DNA from: Bacteroidales bacterium
GTDB taxonomy: Bacteria; Bacteroidota; Bacteroidia; Bacteroidales; Bacteroidaceae
NCBI GenBank assembly: GCA_004554665.1
Contig: SFKY01000004.1
Span: 12,974 to 76,973, forward strand
DNA length: 64,000 bases
Direction: 5' to 3'
Shown here: one piece after another, positions 45,999-54,068 of the stretch
Layout of the letters: the number at the start of each line of letters is the position of its first letter
How positions within the stretch are numbered: position 1 is the stretch's first letter
The notes under the pieces: model-generated
The model's database searches: none
What the model saw: the letters and a program-made list of their open reading frames with translations, nothing else
What the model was told of the DNA's origin: nothing
Position numbers and translations under genes: made by a program

Positions 45999-46034
45999 CA
46001 CGAGGAGCGGTTGCCTATAGCACCGCTCCTCGTG
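45999..46034 (-). terminator. Terminator after the beta-helix lipoprotein gene
   Basis: Perfect 13-bp stem CACGAGGAGCGGT (45999-46011) with 46022-46034, about 30 bp past the stop on the minus strand. Confidence 0.75.
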
Positions 46035-46062
46035 GGAGATGAGTCAATCGGTCGATAGAGGT

Positions 46063-47664
46063 TTATTTCTTGGCACCGAAAAACGCTTGAGGTGCCTCTG
46101 CCGTGTAAGTCTTGCCGCCCACGGTGAGAGACGATTGTACGATGCTGGTGAGGCCACTGCCGTCTGAAGCGCCGCTTGGCAGTGCCGTAGCGGTGAAGTC
46201 CCAAGCCTCGTCGTACGAAGGATTGTCCAGTTTGTTGGTGTCGAGGGTATAGTTGGCGAACTTTACCCCCAGGTCGTTGGCTCCTTGGGCAATCTTGCTG
46301 TGGGCATCCACGGCGTCGGAGTAGTTTTTGTTGCTGACGTAGTTGGCATAGGGCACGGTGGTGCCGTCGTCAATGTCTTGTTGCAGTGTGCTGACGATGC
46401 TGCTGGCCGCATAGCAGTTGTAGTCTATCACCGACTTGTCGTCGCAGCCGTCTGCCACACCGGGGATTCCCCATTTTGGTGCTTGTGCGCGATACTTACA
46501 GTTGACCATCAGGTTGTTAAACACGTTGGCAAGGATGTTCTTCTCCACGTAGATGCAACCGCCTTTGGCACCGTCTCTACGCCAGCCGGCGTTGATGATG
46601 GTATTGTTGTAAGCCACACACTTCGACTGCCCGCGTCCAGCGACGTCATCCTGTCCAGCACTTGACAGTTTTAGTCCGTTGGTATTAGGACTGTACATGA
46701 CATTGTAGGCCACTACCGTGCTGGTGCCGGCTTTCACGTTCACCGCCTCGCCTCCGGTGGCACCGTTGCCGGCGAATATGTTGTGTGTGATGATACCCTT
46801 GCCGCCCTGCATATAGATACCGTCTGCAAAGCCGTTGCGTATCACACAGTCGGTCACCACCAGCGAACCTTTATATTGCGGACCGGTGGTTATCTGCACG
46901 CCATAGTCCTCTCCGGCGGTATAGATTCCGGCGATGACCGATGGCGAGGTTTCTGTCATGGCGCATCCTGCGTACTCGATGATGCAGTGTGAGAACAGCG
47001 CCTCGGCATTGGCGGCGCGGTTGTTGAGCATGAATCCTCCCCAGAGGTTCTTGCAGTTGGTCACGTTGGCATATGAGCGCTCAGAAGCCGGCACCGAGAA
47101 GAGGATGGGTGCCTCTTCTGTACCCTGGCAGTAGATATTGCCGTCTACAGTGAACTCGATACCTGTGCCGTTGCCATCGGATGAGTTGAAGATGACCTCC
47201 ACGCCTTTCTCAATCGTCAGGCTCTTGTCGGCCGGTACCTTGAGCTGGCCGGTCACGGTCACGGTGGTGTAAGCCTCCCATGTGCCTGAAACCTCGCCAG
47301 AGGCAGACATTGCCTTGTTGGTCACGCTCACGGTGAGCGTCTTGGCCAGTGAGGGGTTGGCTGCCGGAGTGGCGGTGATGGTGGCTGTACCGGGCTTCAT
47401 GGCGGTTACCACACCGTTGGCGACAGTAGCCACCTCGTCGTCAGAAGAAGTCCACACGACCGTCTTGTCGGTGACGGCTTCCGGAAAAAACTGTGCGTTC
47501 ACGTTCAGCGTCTCTCCCGGTGTGAGGGTCGTGGCTGTCGGGTCGATGGCAAACTTGCTCAGTTCTACTGTCTTGTCATCCTCGTCGTCGCTGCATGCGG
47601 TCAGTGCCGTAGCAGATGCGATGGCAATGGCCATCAGCATCCATAGTCTCATCATTTTTTTCAT
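46063..47664 (-). CDS. Lipoprotein with Big_2-type Ig domain and right-handed beta-helix
   Basis: 533 residues. Lipobox ASATALTAC followed by SDDEDD, an acidic surface-export-like stretch. Residues ~33-115 are a bacterial Ig-like (Big_2) domain (LTPGETLNVNAQFFPEAVTD, VATVANGVVTAMKPGTATIT). Residues ~130-460 show short repeated turns (VVTDCVIRNGFADGIYM, GGKGIITHNIFAGNGA, VVAYNVMYSPNTNG), the look of a right-handed parallel beta-helix, as in carbohydrate-binding or polysaccharide-lyase folds. No catalytic signature is clear. It is the last gene of a set with a TonB-dependent receptor and a phosphatase, 30 bp after the receptor. Confidence 0.8.
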   Translation of the reverse strand: MKKMMRLWMLMAIAIASATALTACSDDEDDKTVELSKFAIDPTATTLTPGETLNVNAQFFPEAVTDKTVVWTSSDDEVATVANGVVTAMKPGTATITATPAANPSLAKTLTVSVTNKAMSASGEVSGTWEAYTTVTVTGQLKVPADKSLTIEKGVEVIFNSSDGNGTGIEFTVDGNIYCQGTEEAPILFSVPASERSYANVTNCKNLWGGFMLNNRAANAEALFSHCIIEYAGCAMTETSPSVIAGIYTAGEDYGVQITTGPQYKGSLVVTDCVIRNGFADGIYMQGGKGIITHNIFAGNGATGGEAVNVKAGTSTVVAYNVMYSPNTNGLKLSSAGQDDVAGRGQSKCVAYNNTIINAGWRRDGAKGGCIYVEKNILANVFNNLMVNCKYRAQAPKWGIPGVADGCDDKSVIDYNCYAASSIVSTLQQDIDDGTTVPYANYVSNKNYSDAVDAHSKIAQGANDLGVKFANYTLDTNKLDNPSYDEAWDFTATALPSGASDGSGLTSIVQSSLTVGGKTYTAEAPQAFFGAKK

Positions 47665-47694
47665 TGTTTTTAGTGATAAGTTATCTATCTGGTT

Positions 47695-50388
47695 TTATAG
47701 TTTCCATCTTATGCCTGCGGTCAGGCTCACCCCGTTTTTCTCTTCGCGCTCCACCACGCCGCCATCGTATCTGCGCACGTTGGGCAGACTGGCATTGCGG
47801 TCATTGGCGTTATAGTAGCGTATCAGAGAGGTGTTGAGCATATTCTGAGCCTTGACAAATACGCTCCAGCCGCCCTTGAACTTCTTCTCTGCACTGGCAT
47901 CGAGCTGCCATAGCGGAGCGTCCCAGCGGTCGTTTTGGTAGAATCTGTCAATCACCGCGATGCGTTTGCCGGTGTAGGAACCAGCCACTTGGGCATCCCA
48001 GCCCCGCTTGGAGTCCTTGTAGAGCAGGGAAGCGTTGAACACATGGGCTGCCTGTCCGAAGAGCGGGCGGCTCTGGTCGGCGTAGTCGGTATAGATGCTG
48101 CCGTCGGCTGCCGTCAGTTCGCGCAGTTTGGCGGTGGTTATCTTCGAGTGTGTATAGGTATAGTTGGCTTTGATGCCAAACCTGTTGAAGTATTTCATCA
48201 CGTCCACCTCCACGCCCCAGTTGGATGCATTGCCATAGTTGCCGGGTGTGTAGAATGTCTCTTGTCCTATGGCCGTCATTCCGTACTCGATAGGATTGTG
48301 GATGTCTTTGTAGAATATGCAGACCATCACTTGTTCGCTCTGTTGGGGAAAGAACTCGTAGCGGAGATCAAAGTTGTGTGCCACGGTGTGCTCGAGATTC
48401 GGGTTGCCGCACTCGTTGTAGTCCTCATTGATGATGTGGTAAGGCACAATCTCGAAGAAACTCGGCCGGTTGATGGCCTTGTAGTACGACAAGCGCAGGT
48501 TGGCGTTGTGGTGGATGACCCACTTGACGTGCGCGTCGGCCAAGAGATCCGTGTAGGATTGCTCGCCATCGTTGGCGGCCCCCTCTGTGGCGTAGAGCAG
48601 CGTGTATCCCTGTCGGGTATGCTCTGCCCGCAGGCCTGCCACAATCTGCCACCGGCCTGCAGACCATGTCAGTTTGCCGTAGCCGGCCCCTATCTGCTCC
48701 GTCGCGTCATAGTTCATCGGGTCGGTGAGGCTGAAGCTCTTCAGCCTGAAGCGGATATCGTCGTAGTTCTCCCAATCGCTGCCCTTGAATTGGTCGTACG
48801 CCGCCTCCTTGCTGTCGTCGTAGGGTTGGAAGGTGTATTCATGGTAATAGCTGTGGCGCTGCTTGTCGCGGTACAGTCCTCCGGCAGCGATATGGATCGT
48901 GTGGCTGCCCAGCGCCAGCCTGTAGTCGAGGTCCAGATGGCCGGCAATGTCGCGGTCGGAGTTGTGTTCCCACCGGCGGATGGCTCCCACGTTTTTGTTG
49001 ACCCATACCGATGTTCCCTCCGAGTTGTGGTTCAGTTGTATCTGTGCATTGTCCGGCGTCTTCTGACGGGCTTCGGCCACGTTGGCCCCCCACTTCAGGG
49101 TCAGCTGCTCGCCGCTCAGCAACTTGTGCTCGCCCAAGAGCGAGGCGTTGGCGATACGCTGCTGCTGCCAGCGCAGGCGTAGGGTCTCGTCGAGCTCGCT
49201 GTATGCGTCGCGCGCCTGGGCATTGCGGAAGTCCATGTAGCCGCCGTAGAGCGCTATCTTATGCAGCGGGGTGAGGTAATAGTCCAGTTTCAGGTGCGCA
49301 CCGATACGTGTCTGGTTCTCCGAGAAATATCTGTTGGTGATACGCTGCACCCCGTCGTTGTCGGCGGTGGCATCGTACATGTCGCTGGTCTTACCCTTGT
49401 TGCTGTTGCGGAAGCTCAGCGCGGCGATGAGTCCCAGATGGTCGCGCAAGAAGCGGTCTCCGTAGGCGAATCCCGCTGCGATGTCGGGCAGCGGCTTGTG
49501 CGATTTCACGTGCAGGTTGGCCGATGAGAAGTCGGTCTCGTCTGTCGGGTAGGCCGAGCCGAATCGTTCGTTGGGACTGCTGCCCACGATGTTGTCGTGT
49601 GCGAAAGATTGGAAATCGTTGTCGAGGTAATGGGTGTTGTAGCCTGCCTGTACATTCAGGGTAAGCATGCGCTGGGAGGGTGCGTCCTTCATCACCATGT
49701 TGATGGCGCCACCCACGCCGTCGCCCTCCATGTCGGCGGTGAGCGACTTGGTCACCTCCAGTCGGTCGAGCAGCTCTGACGGGAAGATATCGAGCGGCAC
49801 AAACCGGTTCTTGTTGTCCGGGCTGGGAATCTTCAGACCGTTTACAAGCGTGTAGTTGTAGCGCTTGTCCATGCCACGGAGGATGGCATACTGCCCCTCG
49901 CCAGCACTGTTGCGCTCCATCGTCACTCCGCTCATGCGCTGGATGACATTGGCCACGGTCAGGACGGGCGACAGTTCGATAGCCTTGGCACTCATGATGT
50001 TGATCACGTTCATGGCGTTGCGCTCCATCACCCTGGCACCTATCTCGGAGCAACCTGTGTTCTCGGCCACAATCTCCACCTCGCCCAGTGCCACGGCATC
50101 GGCCTCCAAGTCGATGTTCAGGTTGTCATCGTTGTGGTTCACCACCACCTCCTTGGTCTTGTAGCCCAGATAGCTGCACACCAGTGTGCAGGGGAAGCGC
50201 TGGAGCGTGAGCTGGAAACTGCCGTCCAGTCCTGTTGCCGTGCCTTTGCCGGCCACATTCTTGATGACGATAGAGGCACCGATGATTTCCTCACCCGAGG
50301 CCACGTCCTTGATTTTGCCTTTCACGATTCTTGCTTCCGCCCCGACTGCCATCAGCAGGAGCAGGGCCATCATCCATCCTGTTCTCAT
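47695..50388 (-). CDS. TonB-dependent receptor (not SusC type)
   Basis: 897 residues from the ATG at 50388; the open frame allows a GTG at 50400, but the ATG gives a cleaner signal peptide (MRTGWMMALLLLMAVGAEA). Residues ~20-90 form a carboxypeptidase-regulatory-like domain (VKGKIKDVASGEEIIGASI). The plug has ILRGMDKRYNYTLVNGLKIP and LEVTKSLTADMEGDGVGGAI, and the barrel ends in ...GIRWKL. No SusD is next to it. It follows the phosphatase gene closely (26 bp) and precedes the beta-helix lipoprotein. Cargo unknown; a phosphorylated compound is an inference from the neighbour. Confidence 0.9.
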   Translation of the reverse strand: MRTGWMMALLLLMAVGAEARIVKGKIKDVASGEEIIGASIVIKNVAGKGTATGLDGSFQLTLQRFPCTLVCSYLGYKTKEVVVNHNDDNLNIDLEADAVALGEVEIVAENTGCSEIGARVMERNAMNVINIMSAKAIELSPVLTVANVIQRMSGVTMERNSAGEGQYAILRGMDKRYNYTLVNGLKIPSPDNKNRFVPLDIFPSELLDRLEVTKSLTADMEGDGVGGAINMVMKDAPSQRMLTLNVQAGYNTHYLDNDFQSFAHDNIVGSSPNERFGSAYPTDETDFSSANLHVKSHKPLPDIAAGFAYGDRFLRDHLGLIAALSFRNSNKGKTSDMYDATADNDGVQRITNRYFSENQTRIGAHLKLDYYLTPLHKIALYGGYMDFRNAQARDAYSELDETLRLRWQQQRIANASLLGEHKLLSGEQLTLKWGANVAEARQKTPDNAQIQLNHNSEGTSVWVNKNVGAIRRWEHNSDRDIAGHLDLDYRLALGSHTIHIAAGGLYRDKQRHSYYHEYTFQPYDDSKEAAYDQFKGSDWENYDDIRFRLKSFSLTDPMNYDATEQIGAGYGKLTWSAGRWQIVAGLRAEHTRQGYTLLYATEGAANDGEQSYTDLLADAHVKWVIHHNANLRLSYYKAINRPSFFEIVPYHIINEDYNECGNPNLEHTVAHNFDLRYEFFPQQSEQVMVCIFYKDIHNPIEYGMTAIGQETFYTPGNYGNASNWGVEVDVMKYFNRFGIKANYTYTHSKITTAKLRELTAADGSIYTDYADQSRPLFGQAAHVFNASLLYKDSKRGWDAQVAGSYTGKRIAVIDRFYQNDRWDAPLWQLDASAEKKFKGGWSVFVKAQNMLNTSLIRYYNANDRNASLPNVRRYDGGVVEREEKNGVSLTAGIRWKL

Positions 50389-50414
50389 GAAGTCTGCCAC
50401 TTGTCAGGTTTCTC

Positions 50415-51398
50415 TTATTTGGTTCTTTCGATGCGGTGCAGCGTGTTGCCTGCCTTGTCGATCATATACAGGCACAACCGCTGCCTGGTGGCGGAGAGTA
50501 CCGAGAATCCCTCGGACGGCGAGCAGTACACGGTGCCTGTCGTCTCGCTCACCTTGCGTGCCAGCGAGGCCGACGAGTTGACCACATAGTCGATGCCGTC
50601 GTTGCCGCGGCGGATATGCTGGAAGTTGTGGATATGTCCACATACATACATGGCCACCTTTTGCTTGTGCTTGTCGAGGATGGGCAGCAGCCTGCGCTGC
50701 ATGTCGTCTTGCTCTATCATGTCTTTCTTGGTCTGTGCGTACATGGGATGGTGTCCTACCACCACCACCCAGTCTTCCTGCGCATCGCGTAGTGTCTGGT
50801 CTATCCATGCCAGTTGTGCCTCCACGTCCTGTCCGTCCACATCGGGATAGGTGGTGCTGTGATGGTAGCGGTCTATCATAGGAGTGGTGTCGACAAACAC
50901 CACACGCACGCTCACCCGGTGGTCCTCATCGGCAAACACCCTACTGTAATAGCGCCCCTCCATCTGCCATCTGCGCGATACCTGACTGTAGTCGAGCACT
51001 GCTTGGGTATTGCCGCGGTACTCATGGTTGCCCAATACAGGCATCCAGGCAATCATCAGTTCGGGATGGGTATAGATGAGCTCATAGTTGGTCATCCACA
51101 GTGGGTCGGCTGTAGACCGTACGCCTTCAAAGTGATGTACATCGCCCAGGGCGAGGACAGCTTCAGGCCCCAGTTCGTCGGCCATCATGCCCATTAGTTC
51201 GGCGATAGGTTTCTGTTCATAGTATCCGTTACGTCCCAGGTCGTTGGCCAGAAACAGGGTCACCTCTCCCCGCATGATCTTCCATTGCTCTGGGTTTTGG
51301 GCGAGGGCGGTGGTACTTGTAATGAGGTTGGCTGCTATCGTCAGCATGACCAGCAGCCCGTGGCGCAAGGCGCTCTTCAGACCGAAGTTAATATCCAT
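50415..51398 (-). CDS. Purple-acid-phosphatase-like metallophosphoesterase, exported
   Basis: 327 residues from the ATG at 51398; the frame is open to 51437, but that part overlaps the promoter. A signal peptide ends near STTALAQ. Metal-binding motifs in order: ANDLGRNG (D53), GDVHH 85-89, GNHEYRG 123-129, GHHPMY and GHIHNFQH. The order and the text around GNHEYRGNTQAVLDYS match tartrate-resistant/purple acid phosphatases. It would release phosphate from organic esters in the periplasm or outside. First gene of a three-gene set with a TonB-dependent receptor and a surface lipoprotein. Confidence 0.87.
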   Translation of the reverse strand: MDINFGLKSALRHGLLVMLTIAANLITSTTALAQNPEQWKIMRGEVTLFLANDLGRNGYYEQKPIAELMGMMADELGPEAVLALGDVHHFEGVRSTADPLWMTNYELIYTHPELMIAWMPVLGNHEYRGNTQAVLDYSQVSRRWQMEGRYYSRVFADEDHRVSVRVVFVDTTPMIDRYHHSTTYPDVDGQDVEAQLAWIDQTLRDAQEDWVVVVGHHPMYAQTKKDMIEQDDMQRRLLPILDKHKQKVAMYVCGHIHNFQHIRRGNDGIDYVVNSSASLARKVSETTGTVYCSPSEGFSVLSATRQRLCLYMIDKAGNTLHRIERTK

Positions 51399-51423
51399 TT
51401 TTTTAATATTTGGTTTTCGGCTG

Positions 51424-51448
51424 CAAAGGTATGGCATCCGTATTACAA
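51424..51448 (-). promoter_or_regulatory. Promoter of the phosphatase-receptor operon
   Basis: The minus strand reads TTG (51448-51446), then TACCTTTG (51431-51424), 25 bp before the ATG at 51398. Confidence 0.55.
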
Positions 51449-51531
51449 GCAGGTGACAGCGGCATTAAAATGAAACGTCAATCAGGTTACAGAATGGTTA
51501 CTGTCACAAAAGGGCTATGATACCTACAAAA

Positions 51532-51597
51532 AAGCTAAAGGTGGCATTTGGCACCCGTAAATGCCATCTTTAGCCTGTCTAAATGCCGCAAATAGAC
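51532..51597. repeat. Three-module 22-bp intergenic array
   Basis: Cores at 51536, 51558 and 51580, exactly 22 bp apart: TAAAGGTGGCATTTG, TAAATGCCATCTTTA, TAAATGCCGCAAATA. The first two are inverted relative to each other and form a 16-bp stem with one mismatch. Between the phosphatase start and the GH3 end. Confidence 0.8.
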
Positions 51598-51661
51598 ATC
51601 CCCGATGCCCTCCTTGCATTCCCGACAGATAAAAGGGGGATGCAAGCAGTGCATCGGGGAT
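51598..51661 (-). terminator. Compound hairpin after the GH3 gene
   Basis: Outer stem ATCCCCGATGC (51598-51608) with 51651-51661 and inner stem CTTGCAT (51613-51619) with 51640-51646; 40 bp past the GH3 stop on the minus strand. It directly abuts the 22-bp array. Confidence 0.65.
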
Positions 51662-51701
51662 AATGCTTTTTTGCCTGTATTGGCCGTGGCAGAATGGGAG
51701 G

Positions 51702-54005
51702 CTACAGTTTGCCGGCCACCTTTTCCAGCACCTTGTCGGCCTCTATGTGCAGCGAGGTGTGTGCCTTGGTGTCGCGCGAGTTGGCGGCCACCTCGATGGG
51801 GTAGTCGCCGGCAGCGAGCACCCATGCGTTTTGTGTCTCGTCAAAGTATGACAGGTCGCGCGGCGTGAAGCGGATGCGCAGCGTCTCGGCCTCGCCCGGT
51901 TTCAGCATGCGCGTCTTCCCAAATCCGATAAGCTGGTGTTTCAGGTCGCGCACCGGAGCGTAGAGCTGCACCACCTCCTTGCCGGCACAGTTGCCCGTGT
52001 TGGTTACGCGCACGCTCACCTCGTAGCCGCCCTCGGGCAGTGCCTTGCATTGTGCGTCGGCGTAGCCGAATTGGGTGTAGCTGAGTCCGTAGCCGAAGGG
52101 ATAGCTCACGCGGCGGCCATAAGTGTCGAAATAGCGGTAGCCCACGTAGATTCCCTCCTTGTAATCGGTGTAATGTACGTTCTTGATGGCTGGATTGCGC
52201 GGTATCTTGGTATAGTTGCCGATGGCCTTGGGGCCCTGGAAGTCGTAGGGGAAGTTGTCGTGCGTGTTGCAGTCCTCATAAGCTACGGGGAAAGTCATGC
52301 TCAACCGGCCCGAGGGACAGACCTCGCCCTTGAGCATGCGGCAGACAGCCTCGCCACCTTCCTGTCCCAGCAGCCACGAAAGCACCACGGCATCGGGCTT
52401 GGTGCGCCACGATGCCACCTCGACCACTCCCGACACGTTGAGCACCACCACCACGGGCTTGTGCTTGGCATGGAAGGCGTTGCAGACCTTCTCTATCACC
52501 TCGGTCTCCAGTTGGGAGAGCCTGTACTGCGTGTCTGCACGGCGGTCTGCCCCCTCGCCACAGCTGCGGCCTATCGTGATGATGGCTGCGTCGTCTTCCT
52601 CGGCGCTGGCTGTGATGTCGGCATCGTCAATGGCGATCTCGGGCATCGCCTCGTAGCCCAATGGGTCGTTGGAGCGGCGCGCCAGCGAGTCGGCGATTAC
52701 CTTGCGGTAGCGCTCGGCCACCTTGGCGTTGGTCTGTATGCCCACGAGCGCAAAACCTTCCTCCAGATTCTTGGTGTGGGGAGTCTTTACGTTGCCGGAG
52801 CCCGTGCCCACGGCGAGGAAATTGTAAGATGCGATGCCAAACATGCCCACCCGCTTCACCGATGAGGCCAGGGGCAGAGTCTGGTTGCGGTTCTCAAGCA
52901 GCACGATACCCTCTTCGGCCGCCTCCAGGGAGCGGCGGGCGTGGGCTTTGAGGTCGGGGGCATTGCTGAAGGCGTATTGCTGGAAGCGGGGGGTACGGGT
53001 GACGAAGCGGAGCATGCGGCGCACACAGGTGTCGAGGTCAGCCTCGCTGAGCTTGCCGGCATGGAGCGCTTGGGCGATTTCTTGGCGTTGCTCCTCAGAG
53101 CCAGGAGCCAGCAGGTCGTTGCCAGCCCATATCTCTTTGCCTGAGTCGCGCCAGCCGGGGGCAGCCCAGTCGCTCACTACCATGCCGTCGAATCCCCAGT
53201 CGCGGCGCAGGATGGTGGTAAGCAGGTCTCTGCTCTCCATACACTGCTGCCCGTTGATGCTGTTGTAGGCACTCATCACCGACCAGGGCTGTGCCTCGCG
53301 CACCGCAATCTCAAAACCGCGCAGGTAGAGCTCGCGGAGTGGGCGTTGGGCGATGCGTATGTCCACATCCTTGCGGTTGGTCTCTTGGTTGTTTACGGCA
53401 TAGTGCTTGAGCGTGGCGCCTACGCCGTTGGCCTGGATGCCCTTGACAAAGGCTGCTGCCATCTTGCCGGTGAGCAGGGGGTCTTCGGAGTAGTACTCAA
53501 AGTTGCGCCCGCCCAACGGGTCGCGGTGCAGGTTCATGCCCGGGGCAAAGATCAGGTCGAGCCCGTACTCGTGTGCCTCGTTGCCGATAGCCTCGCCTAC
53601 CTGCTGCATCAACTCTGTGTTCCATGTACATGCCAAGGCGGTGCCGATGGGGAATCCTGTGTGATAATAGCGGCGGCTTTCGCCCTCGCGCAGCGTGTCG
53701 ATACGCAGTCCGGCAGGGCCGTCGGTGAGCACGGTGGGCGTGATGCCAAGTCGTGGGATGGGTGCTGTGGTGCCCGCGGCACCGGGTACGATCTTCTTGG
53801 TGTTGCCGTAGCCGGTGAACTCCTCGTTGCCGGCACCTACGACCAGCATGATTTTCTCTTCGGTGGTCATCTCACCCAGGATCGTGTCGATATTGTCGGG
53901 CTGGAGCGTGGGAGCAGTCTGGCAAGAGGCCAGTACCAGTGCCAGACCCGCTGTCAGGATCCGGCATTGGTTATATAAGGTATGGGAAGAGGGTGTCATT
54001 ATCAT
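51702..54005 (-). CDS. GH3 beta-glucosidase/beta-xylosidase-type enzyme, lipoprotein
   Basis: 767 residues. Lipobox LALVLASC (C28) makes it a lipoprotein. GH3 N-terminal barrel with TDGPAGLR (94-101), GRNFEYYSEDP, KHYAVNNQE (200-208) and the nucleophile D279 in VVSDWAAP. The second domain contains GRSCGEGADR, and a fibronectin-III-like domain closes the chain (GKEVVQLYAPVRD). Full length. The family removes single beta-linked sugars from oligosaccharide ends. It starts 63 bp after the GH28 stop on the same strand, so the two may form a unit. A second ATG is at 53999. Confidence 0.93.
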   Translation of the reverse strand: MIMTPSSHTLYNQCRILTAGLALVLASCQTAPTLQPDNIDTILGEMTTEEKIMLVVGAGNEEFTGYGNTKKIVPGAAGTTAPIPRLGITPTVLTDGPAGLRIDTLREGESRRYYHTGFPIGTALACTWNTELMQQVGEAIGNEAHEYGLDLIFAPGMNLHRDPLGGRNFEYYSEDPLLTGKMAAAFVKGIQANGVGATLKHYAVNNQETNRKDVDIRIAQRPLRELYLRGFEIAVREAQPWSVMSAYNSINGQQCMESRDLLTTILRRDWGFDGMVVSDWAAPGWRDSGKEIWAGNDLLAPGSEEQRQEIAQALHAGKLSEADLDTCVRRMLRFVTRTPRFQQYAFSNAPDLKAHARRSLEAAEEGIVLLENRNQTLPLASSVKRVGMFGIASYNFLAVGTGSGNVKTPHTKNLEEGFALVGIQTNAKVAERYRKVIADSLARRSNDPLGYEAMPEIAIDDADITASAEEDDAAIITIGRSCGEGADRRADTQYRLSQLETEVIEKVCNAFHAKHKPVVVVLNVSGVVEVASWRTKPDAVVLSWLLGQEGGEAVCRMLKGEVCPSGRLSMTFPVAYEDCNTHDNFPYDFQGPKAIGNYTKIPRNPAIKNVHYTDYKEGIYVGYRYFDTYGRRVSYPFGYGLSYTQFGYADAQCKALPEGGYEVSVRVTNTGNCAGKEVVQLYAPVRDLKHQLIGFGKTRMLKPGEAETLRIRFTPRDLSYFDETQNAWVLAAGDYPIEVAANSRDTKAHTSLHIEADKVLEKVAGKL

Positions 54006-54068
54006 GGTTTTTATGAATCAATGGTATGGGTGAATGGTATTGGGGGATGGGCGCGTGCCCATCCCTGC

